Positions 6,514-10,837 of a stretch of 10,837 bases of DNA are shown in pieces. The first letter of the stretch is position 1; every line of letters begins with the position of its first letter. The position numbers were made by a program, and so were the translations under genes. The notes under the pieces were generated by a model. The model worked only from the letters and a program-made list of their open reading frames with translations. It did no database searches and was not told the DNA's origin. The DNA comes from CAZLAJ01 sp964644605 (GTDB lineage: Bacteria; Patescibacteriota; Microgenomatia; UBA1406; GWC2-37-13): positions 1-10,837 of the forward strand of contig CAZXWS010000041.1 of assembly GCA_964644605.1 (NCBI GenBank), in the 5' to 3' direction.

Positions 6514-6680
6514 CGGAGAGAGTGGGATTCGTCCCGCCAGATAGCGGAGGGTACAGGATTTGAACCTGTGAGAGCTTTCGCTCACTAGTTTTCAAGACTA
6601 GCGCCATAAACCACTCGGCCAACCCTCCGCCATTGGGCGGGATTCAAGACAAACTCGTTCAACCGCTCCGACATCTCTCC
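6514..6680 (-). pseudogene. Split tRNA-Ser remnant enclosing an intact tRNA-Ser
   Basis: On the minus strand the outer ends form a tRNA frame. GGAGAGA (6674-6680) pairs perfectly with TCTCTCC (6515-6521), with G as discriminator at 6514. A D-arm TCG...CGA with GCGG follows the first acceptor strand, then G, TTTGT and CTTGAA, which aligns with a serine UGA anticodon (6644-6646). After that the partner strand ACAAA and the long variable arm are missing. The other end keeps CCCAC and GAAT of the T-arm, preceded by GCGGGAC, which resembles a decayed GTGGGTTC. Between the halves lies a complete tRNA-Ser(UGA). TCCCGCC (6635-6641) and GGCGGGA (6532-6538) flank the inner gene and can pair. It cannot fold as a normal tRNA and is probably a broken duplicate. 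A -10-like TACTAT (6692-6697) is kept upstream and may now serve the inner gene. Confidence 0.6.
6545..6628 (-). tRNA. tRNA-Ser, anticodon UGA
   Basis: On the minus strand the acceptor GGAGGGT (6622-6628) pairs with ACCCTCC (6546-6552), with discriminator G at 6545. The D-arm is GCC...GGC. The anticodon arm CTAGT-CTTGAAA-ACTAG gives anticodon TGA. A long variable arm has the stem GAGC-GAAA-GCTC, the mark of tRNA-Ser. The T-arm is ACAGG-TTCAAAT-CCTGT. All stems are perfect, so the gene looks functional; it reads UCA codons. CCA is not encoded (the next bases are CTA) and would be added by the CCA enzyme. The acceptor could extend by two more pairs (GC/GC), which may help processing. It lies inside the remains of another tRNA-Ser. 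Confidence 0.96.
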
Positions 6681-6696
6681 AGAATATCGCTATAGT

Positions 6697-6717
6697 AAAA
6701 AGTCAGCGTTTTCGCTG
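6697..6717 (-). terminator. Small hairpin with T tract after tRNA-Cys
   Basis: On the minus strand CAGCG-AAAA-CGCTG (6704-6717) is followed two bases later by TTTTT (6697-6701). It lies downstream of tRNA-Cys and just before the tRNA-Ser region, so it probably ends the tRNA-Cys transcript. The stem is only five pairs, so termination may be partial. No such T tract exists on the plus strand. Confidence 0.5.
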
Positions 6718-6733
6718 CTCGTGTGCATTATCC

Positions 6734-6752
6734 TGTCTTTAAAACAAAGACA
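6734..6752. repeat. Inverted repeat between the tRNA genes
   Basis: TGTCTTT (6734-6740) and AAAGACA (6746-6752) form a perfect seven-base inverted repeat around AAAAC. There is no T tract on either strand, so it is not an ordinary terminator. It sits in the tRNA-Ser/tRNA-Cys spacer (6681-6844), where no coding region is seen. It might be a processing hairpin in the tRNA precursor or a protein site. Confidence 0.4.
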
Positions 6753-6804
6753 TTATATCGCATCTGTTTGTCGTACATACGAGCTGCTCAAACTTCAGCC
6801 TATC

Positions 6805-6830
6805 GACTATAGTCTATAGACTTTAGACTA
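6805..6830. repeat. Cluster of overlapping palindromes
   Basis: GACTATAGTC (6805-6814) is a perfect 10-base palindrome, overlapped by AGTCTATAGACT (6811-6822), a perfect 12-base palindrome. TAGTCTA (6810-6816) is inverted against TAGACTA (6824-6830), so TAGACT occurs twice in direct order. It ends 14 bases downstream of the 3' end of tRNA-Cys. No T tract follows on either strand. It could be a protein-binding site, a remnant of an element edge, or a precursor-tRNA hairpin. Confidence 0.4.
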
Positions 6831-6844
6831 ATGACTGTTAAATG

Positions 6845-6917
6845 AGGCGCGTGCCGGAATCGGACCGGCGCAATGGTGGTTTTGCAGACCACCGCGTTTC
6901 CACTTCGCCAACGCGCC
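6845..6917 (-). tRNA. tRNA-Cys, anticodon GCA
   Basis: On the minus strand GGCGCGT (6911-6917) pairs with ACGCGCC (6846-6852), and the discriminator is U (6845), the known identity base for cysteine. The D-arm is GCG...CGC with the GG pair in its loop. The anticodon arm GTGGT-CTGCAAA-ACCAC gives GCA. The variable loop is short, and the T-arm is GCCGG-TCCGATT-CCGGC. The T-loop has C where almost all tRNAs have U55 (pseudouridine). CCA is not encoded. All stems are complete, so it is probably functional, with a good promoter just upstream. Confidence 0.95.
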
Positions 6918-6930
6918 TTTCGTAAGCAGT

Positions 6931-6959
6931 ATTTTACTTTATTTTCCGATGATTCACAA
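6931..6959 (-). promoter_or_regulatory. Promoter of tRNA-Cys
   Basis: On the minus strand TTGTGA (6954-6959), a 17-base spacer and TAAAAT (6931-6936) precede the tRNA by 13 bases. Transcription would start about 4-6 bases before the mature 5' end at 6917. Confidence 0.6.
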
Positions 6960-7015
6960 CTTACTTTGGCCTTTTTTGAGTTGCATTCTTACAGAAAAAC
7001 GTGTACCTTTACACT

Positions 7016-7675
7016 ATGAAACAAAAGGAGAAGATATCTCCGACACAGAAAGCGTTAAATGTTTGGGCAGTGATTTTAATTGTATGGGCCATTTACCGTG
7101 CGAAAGTTCACCAATCTGAAGCTTTTGATGAATTTATTGCAAAGCCTCTCGTCTTCATACTTCCAGTTTGGTATTACATACGTCGCTATGAACACAAGAA
7201 TTTTTTTGAAGCAGTCGATTTGAAAGTAAAAAATCTTAAAAGTGATGTCTTATATGGCTTGGGAATAGGAGGAATATTTTTTATTAGTGCATTACTTGCT
7301 ACCTTTATGAGAAGTGGTTTAGGTGGTTGGAATCACGGATTCACTGTTGAAAAAGTCATGCTCCTCGTGGCTACTGCTCTAGCCACTGCAATATCAGAGG
7401 AAATTTTATCAAGAGGATTTATTTTAAAAAGATTATATGAAGAATCAAAGAATGTTTACACATCCACCTTTTTTGCGAGCATCCTTTTCTTTTTTCTGCA
7501 TGTTCCGATACTTTTCACAGATCCGAAAATTAATGGTAATTTACTATTGATGTTTATGATGACTGATTTAGTGCTGAGCATCACTAACTCGTTTATTTTC
7601 TTATCTCGAAGAAGTCTTGTGCTTCCAATATTAATTCATGCATTTTATAACCTTGCAATTGTTTTCTTTCTTTAA
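7016..7675 (+). CDS. CPBP-family intramembrane metalloprotease (Rce1/abortive-infection type)
   Basis: This protein of about 219 residues has six to eight hydrophobic segments. In numbering from the upstream GTG at 7001, the family motifs are SEEILSRGF with Glu133-Glu134 and Arg138, FFFLHVP with His167, and HAFYNLA with His213 and Asn217: the EExxxR, FxxxH and HxxxN motifs of the CPBP glutamate-type membrane endopeptidases. Known members cut CAAX proteins in eukaryotes and process or give immunity to peptides in bacteria; the substrate here is unknown. The ATG at 7016 is preferred over GTG 7001, because TTGCAT (6981-6986) and a weak TACCTT (7004-7009) would start transcription near the ATG; there is no Shine-Dalgarno sequence. 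It is alone on its strand between the tRNA genes and a convergent glycosyltransferase gene, overlapping that gene's stop by four bases. Confidence 0.88.
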   Translation: MKQKEKISPTQKALNVWAVILIVWAIYRAKVHQSEAFDEFIAKPLVFILPVWYYIRRYEHKNFFEAVDLKVKNLKSDVLYGLGIGGIFFISALLATFMRSGLGGWNHGFTVEKVMLLVATALATAISEEILSRGFILKRLYEESKNVYTSTFFASILFFFLHVPILFTDPKINGNLLLMFMMTDLVLSITNSFIFLSRRSLVLPILIHAFYNLAIVFFL

Positions 7676-8553
7676 AAGTTTTTAAAAATTTCTGCATCAG
7701 TTTTTTTGTAGACAGTTATTTTTTTGATTGTAGATTTTAATTTGAGAGCAGCAAGTAAACCCTGAAAAAAATTAAATTCTCCTTTACTCATGTAATAAAG
7801 TAAATTTGGAAATAACAAGATAAAATGTTGCCGTTTAAGATTAGCGTCAGTTATATTTTTCCAAATAAAAAAGAATTGGTTTCTAAACGCAATTTTTTTA
7901 ATATATGAACTTAAGAAGTATCTTCCAATCGTTGATTCATGATGGTGTTCGACAAGTATGGTAGGGTCGAAGAGAATCTCATAACCTTGTTTCCAAGCTC
8001 TATACGAAAGGTCAATATCTTCCCAGTAAAATGGTTTGTATATCTTATCAAACCCATCAAGTTCTAAAAATTTAGTTCTATCAATAATACAACTTCCACC
8101 TTCTGCCCAGCCATTTATACCTTTTTCTAAGTCTTTTGCTTTTGTATGGAAAAACATCCCACGACTCCAAAAAAATTTATTTTTACCAACTATCGTACCA
8201 TTTTTTTCTTCTTGCGCGAAACTTATAGCAAATAGATTCTTATGATTTTTAAAGTTATCGATTGTTATTTTGAAAGTGTCATTTTTCAAGACAACATCCG
8301 TATTTAGTAACAGTACTAAATCTCCATGCGCTTCGTTTACTCCACGATTTACTGTTTGCCCAAAGCCTAAGTTTTTTGTATTTTCAAAAAGCTTAACTGA
8401 TGGAAAGTCACGGAGATCGGTTTTGAGGCTTTCATCAGGATAATCGTTGACTATAATAATTTCGCAGTCTCCTAAATACTGTAAATTATGCTTCAAGTTT
8501 TTTAAAAACTGTTCTTTATTTTTGTATACAGGAATGATGACGGAAATTTTCAT
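7672..8553 (-). CDS. Family 2 glycosyltransferase
   Basis: This 293-residue GT-A enzyme starts MKISVIIPVY. Nucleotide-sugar motifs are IIIVND at 32-37, NLGFGQTVNRGV at 61-72 and LLLNTDVVL at 81-89, with NTD as the metal-binding site. The acceptor side shows WAEGGSCIIDR at 149-159 and FYWEDIDLSYRAWKQGYE at 175-192, and HHH at 203-205 follows. The remaining C-terminal part has one hydrophobic stretch (LLFPNLLYY) and may sit on the membrane. It is the last gene of a GT2-GT4-GT2 operon: its ATG overlaps the TGA of the GT4 gene (ATGA), which implies translational coupling. It resembles the 3027-3857 protein in plan but keeps a more standard NTD and has its own N-terminus, so the two are not recent duplicates. 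The sugar is unknown. Confidence 0.92.
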   Translation of the reverse strand: MKISVIIPVYKNKEQFLKNLKHNLQYLGDCEIIIVNDYPDESLKTDLRDFPSVKLFENTKNLGFGQTVNRGVNEAHGDLVLLLNTDVVLKNDTFKITIDNFKNHKNLFAISFAQEEKNGTIVGKNKFFWSRGMFFHTKAKDLEKGINGWAEGGSCIIDRTKFLELDGFDKIYKPFYWEDIDLSYRAWKQGYEILFDPTILVEHHHESTIGRYFLSSYIKKIAFRNQFFFIWKNITDANLKRQHFILLFPNLLYYMSKGEFNFFQGLLAALKLKSTIKKITVYKKTDAEIFKNF

Positions 8554-9635
8554 AGTATTGTTTCTTTCACTTCTTTTTCGAAATGTTGATAACTAAAAGT
8601 ATCTTGAATGTATTTTTGCGCACTAATTTTTATTTCGTCTTGCAGTTTCTCGCTAGAAATAACTTTTTTCATTTCATCTAATAGTTGATTTTGTGAAGTA
8701 AATAAAAAACCATTTTTACCGTTATCGATAATTTCTTTAGGACCTCCTACCGCATAACAAAACGTGATTGCTCCGCACGCCATAGCCTCAAGTGGTGTAA
8801 TGCCTAAGTGTTCGACTTTATCAGGTTCTTTATTTTCATCTATACCAAAACCTGCAAAGTGCCAGTAATACGATGCGTGCTGATATAGACCAAGAAGTTC
8901 AGAGAATGGAATATTTGGTTTGAAAATAATATTCGGGTATTCTTGCGCTTTCTTTTGTAATTCATCTAGATAAAGCTTATCATCTTTATCTTTTACTCCA
9001 CCCGCTAGGATTAAAGAATAATCTTTTAGTTCTGGTAACCGCTCCATCAACGCAATAAACATATCAATTGCAACATCTTGCCTTTTCGCATGAAGCTGTC
9101 TAAAAAATCTACCAACATTTAAAATGGTTTTATCTTTTCGTAAAATTTTTAAGTCTTGATTTAAAAATACAGAATCAATATAAGGGTATATAACTTTTGA
9201 AGAGATGCCCAATGATTTTAAACGGTCGTGGGTAAAATGTGAGTTACTAATGAATTTATAATTCCAAAGTTTAAGTCGGTTTAAAAAAGTAAGATTGTAC
9301 AATTCCTTTTTAGGATACATACTAAAAACGTAATTATTTTTGGCATGCGAAAAGAAGTAACTCCCATCTGTGACATACAAAAAAACATCGATATTATGTA
9401 AGTTGGTGACCGACTGTAATATGCTTTTTCCTTGGAATACATTTTGAACAAAATGCAGTGATTTGAATTCAATGTTTAGTTTCTGTTTCAATTCATCTGT
9501 TAGATCTTTATCCCATGCAATGTTCACTTCGTATCCTTCATTCTCCAGTACTTGTAAAACAGAAAGAATATGTTTTTCACCTCCACCCATTACATCAAGG
9601 TATGGATCATAGAGCAGAGCTTTTTTTCTTTTCAT
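8550..9635 (-). CDS. Family 4 glycosyltransferase (GT-B fold, ALG11-like)
   Basis: This protein of about 361 residues starts at ATG 9633-9635 (MKRKKALLYDPYLDVMGGGE). A farther start at 9704 is open but would overlap the upstream gene by 98 bases and add 23 residues unlike the family, so it is rejected. The N-terminal MGGGEKH is the acceptor/donor-cleft glycine loop. ILNVGRFF opens the C-terminal domain. GFGIDE and EHLGITPLEAMACG contain the retaining EX7E motif (Glu275 and Glu283 in this numbering), followed by GGPKEII. The pairing of GFGIDE with EHxGIT...EAMAxG recalls ALG11-type mannosyltransferases, but the sugar cannot be assigned. It still overlaps the upstream GT2 gene by 29 bases and the downstream one by 4, so the three genes are surely one operon. 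It ends in TGA. Confidence 0.92.
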   Translation of the reverse strand: MKRKKALLYDPYLDVMGGGEKHILSVLQVLENEGYEVNIAWDKDLTDELKQKLNIEFKSLHFVQNVFQGKSILQSVTNLHNIDVFLYVTDGSYFFSHAKNNYVFSMYPKKELYNLTFLNRLKLWNYKFISNSHFTHDRLKSLGISSKVIYPYIDSVFLNQDLKILRKDKTILNVGRFFRQLHAKRQDVAIDMFIALMERLPELKDYSLILAGGVKDKDDKLYLDELQKKAQEYPNIIFKPNIPFSELLGLYQHASYYWHFAGFGIDENKEPDKVEHLGITPLEAMACGAITFCYAVGGPKEIIDNGKNGFLFTSQNQLLDEMKKVISSEKLQDEIKISAQKYIQDTFSYQHFEKEVKETIL

Positions 9636-10368
9636 ACAGGTATAAATACGTAATGGTCTTTGAGAATGCTTGATACATGCTCTCGATGATTCCAATTGTG
9701 CCATCTTTGTATCCTTGCTTTTTTATAAGTCTTCTATTAAGTTCGCCAAAAAATTTTCTAAAGAAAGTGAGAACAGATACAGGTTTATTAGCTTTATACA
9801 GTAACTCTGATTCCATGTTCTCAAACATGATGGTTTTATTTACAATATCGGAATAATCATTTTTTGAGAAATGAAGGATTGCGTTGTTCAACATACCCAT
9901 TGAACCAGTTATTTGAGGCGTAGAGTGTATAGCTGCGGGCCAATCAACAAAAGAATCTTTCTTTATTAAGCGAATGATATGATTGGGCCACCATCCCCCA
10001 TGCGATAACCATACTTTTTTTGCAAAATATTCTTTGCGTGGTACTTTATAATACGTGTTTTTTTCATGGGTAATGCGCGATAGTATTTCCCCTGCGAGTT
10101 CTTGAGTCATGCGCTCGTCTGCATCAAGTATAAATACCCAATCACTTTCAGCTTTCGACATAGCATAATTTCTAACAGGCTCTACATATTGCTCATAGGG
10201 ATGGGTGTAAACTACTGCACCATTTTTTTTAGCTAATTGATTTGTATTATCTGTGCTCTCTGTATCTACTACAATTATATTGTTCGTTAAAAGTTTAGCG
10301 GAATGGATACATTCAGTTATGTTGGCTGACTCGTTGTAGGTTTGAATGATTACTGAGATTGTGTCCAT
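9607..10368 (-). CDS. Family 2 glycosyltransferase, WaaE/KdtX-like
   Basis: This 253-residue protein starts MDTISVIIQTYNE, with IIVVDTESTDNT at 31-42, EPVRNYA at 63-69, WVFILDADERM at 77-87 (DAD is the metal site) and GGWWPNHIIRL at 124-134. VDWPAAIH (141-148) holds the late His. This set is characteristic of the LPS-core WaaE/KdtX-like subgroup, which adds glucose or other hexoses to a core or lipid-linked sugar; the actual acceptor in this organism is unknown. It is first in the operon, with an extended -10 (10409-10417) about 40 bases before its ATG. It ends in TGA inside the following GT4 gene. UGA therefore acts as a stop in this genome. Confidence 0.93.
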   Translation of the reverse strand: MDTISVIIQTYNESANITECIHSAKLLTNNIIVVDTESTDNTNQLAKKNGAVVYTHPYEQYVEPVRNYAMSKAESDWVFILDADERMTQELAGEILSRITHEKNTYYKVPRKEYFAKKVWLSHGGWWPNHIIRLIKKDSFVDWPAAIHSTPQITGSMGMLNNAILHFSKNDYSDIVNKTIMFENMESELLYKANKPVSVLTFFRKFFGELNRRLIKKQGYKDGTIGIIESMYQAFSKTITYLYLYEKKKSSAL

Positions 10369-10381
10369 TATGTTTAGTTGG

Positions 10382-10394
10382 TTGTATAATACAA
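10382..10394. repeat. Palindrome in the divergent promoter region, possible operator
   Basis: TTGTAT-A-ATACAA is a perfect palindrome with a single central base. It lies in the 70-base spacer between the GT2 operon and the plus-strand GT-C gene, just beside the plus -35 box and in the predicted 5' leader of the GT2 operon. It could be an operator for both. AT-rich palindromes of this size also arise by chance, so the call is tentative. Confidence 0.35.
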
Positions 10395-10395
10395 G

Positions 10396-10424
10396 TTGAT
10401 ATACTAGAATTATACCAGTATAAA
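10396..10424 (+). promoter_or_regulatory. Promoter of the right-edge GT-C gene
   Basis: TTGATA (10396-10401), a 17-base spacer and TATAAA (10419-10424) make a good housekeeping promoter. Transcription would start near 10431, only about 8 bases before the ATG at 10439, leaving no room for a Shine-Dalgarno sequence. Confidence 0.65.
10409..10417 (-). promoter_or_regulatory. Extended -10 promoter of the GT2-GT4-GT2 operon
   Basis: Read on the minus strand, TGGTATAAT is a perfect extended -10 (TATAAT at 10409-10414). Transcription would start near 10402, giving a leader of about 34 bases. It lies inside the spacer of the plus-strand promoter, so the two polymerases would compete for the same DNA. 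Confidence 0.55.
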
Positions 10425-10438
10425 CCGTTTGCTATTGA

Positions 10439-10837
10439 ATGACTAATCCAGATAATAACAAAAAATTTAGCTTAATTATAGTTCTTTTATTACTTCTTCT
10501 CGGTGGTGTAGCTTTATTTATAGGATCATGGTATGTACTACATGGCGATCTCAACTTTCATACTGATATTGCTCGAGATTTTTTACTTATGCAGGAGATA
10601 TCTTCTAAAAAAGTTGTACTCATTGGTCCGAGAGCCGACTGGAAAGGACTTTTTCATGGACCTCTCTGGCTCTATTTTAATTACCCAGCATTTTTTATTG
10701 GTAATGGCAATCCGGTTATAGTTGGTTGGTATTGGGTTGCTGTTACAGCACTTTTTTCTTCTATCTACTATTTTCTCTATAAAAATATTTTTGGACAACG
10801 CGTTGCGCTGCTCTTCAGCATATTATTTTTAGTATGT
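10439..10837 (+). CDS. GT-C membrane glycosyltransferase, N-terminal part only
   Basis: These are the first 133 residues (starting MTNPDNNKKF) of a membrane protein cut by the right edge. One hydrophobic segment spans about 11-30. It is followed by an external loop with HTDIARD at 41-47, LIGPR at 61-65 and FHGPLWLYF at 72-80, and then at least two more hydrophobic segments. The loop matches those of the GT-C genes at 3864-5159 (YDQARD, GP, HIGP) and 5233-6471 (STDQATS, GP, HGG), so Asp43 is the presumed catalytic acid for a polyprenyl-phosphate-sugar donor. The ATG is preceded by a good promoter but no Shine-Dalgarno sequence. It is divergent from the GT2-GT4-GT2 operon, and so probably belongs to the same glycan pathway. 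The rest of the protein is unseen. Confidence 0.75.
   Translation, partial: MTNPDNNKKFSLIIVLLLLLLGGVALFIGSWYVLHGDLNFHTDIARDFLLMQEISSKKVVLIGPRADWKGLFHGPLWLYFNYPAFFIGNGNPVIVGWYWVAVTALFSSIYYFLYKNIFGQRVALLFSILFLVC

Noticed and set aside
6514..6680. Group I intron in a tRNA-Ser anticodon loop
   Set aside because: The 3' exon expected after an intron (anticodon 3' stem, variable arm, full T-arm) is missing, and the insert is essentially a complete tRNA with no intron core motifs.
9636..9704. Longer N-terminus of the GT4 protein starting at 9704
   Set aside because: It would overlap the upstream GT2 gene by 98 bases and adds 23 residues unlike GT4 N-termini; ATG at 9635 starts right before the first beta-strand.
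8550..10368. UGA recoded to glycine (code 25), given the CPR-like style
   Set aside because: Two glycosyltransferase genes end at TGA exactly at the expected family length, one in an ATGA overlap, so UGA is a stop here.
1..10837. CRISPR array, insertion sequence or prophage genes
   Set aside because: No regularly spaced repeats, transposase, integrase or phage-like proteins are present in the window.

Overview
This looks like a piece of a low-GC bacterial chromosome. It is probably from the Patescibacteria / Candidate Phyla Radiation, perhaps Microgenomates-like; this is inferred from general gene style and could be wrong. The signs are tight gene packing with overlaps and few-base gaps, almost no Shine-Dalgarno sequences, start codons lying only a few bases below good -10 boxes, tRNA genes without an encoded CCA, and many glycosyltransferase and GT-C membrane genes. 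UGA is an ordinary stop (two genes end in TGA), so the UGA-to-Gly code of Gracilibacteria/Absconditabacteria does not apply.

Layout. Positions 1-946 (minus) hold groES-groEL, with groEL cut by the window edge; a near-perfect housekeeping promoter lies at 996-1024, with an inverted repeat just upstream of it. Divergent from it, 1049-2098 (plus) encodes a Lon-type AAA+ ATPase with no protease domain. A strong extended -10 follows, then a ~120-nt structured leader ending in an intrinsic terminator (2120-2240), then a SAM hydroxide adenosyltransferase (2269-3024, plus). The leader can fold into two mutually exclusive states and contains a short threonine-rich ORF.

Positions 3027-6471 (minus) form a block of two GT-C-type membrane glycosyltransferases and one family 2 glycosyltransferase. 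A tRNA island follows (6514-6917, minus): tRNA-Cys(GCA), and an intact tRNA-Ser(UGA) lying inside the split remains of a second tRNA-Ser. A CPBP-family intramembrane protease (7016-7675, plus) comes next. Then comes a second minus-strand block (7672-10368) of GT2, GT4 and GT2 genes. At the right edge another GT-C gene starts on the plus strand (10439 onward) from a promoter overlapping that of the GT2-GT4-GT2 operon.

How it fits together. The left third is a protein-quality-control and SAM locus. The rest is a surface-glycan locus: cytoplasmic GT2/GT4 enzymes would build lipid-linked or nucleotide-sugar-derived glycans, and the GT-C enzymes would transfer sugars from polyprenyl-phosphate donors on the outer face of the membrane. 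The most unusual items are the two-state leader RNA before the SAM hydrolase, the nested tRNA-Ser, and the protease-less Lon ATPase with altered pore-loop residues.
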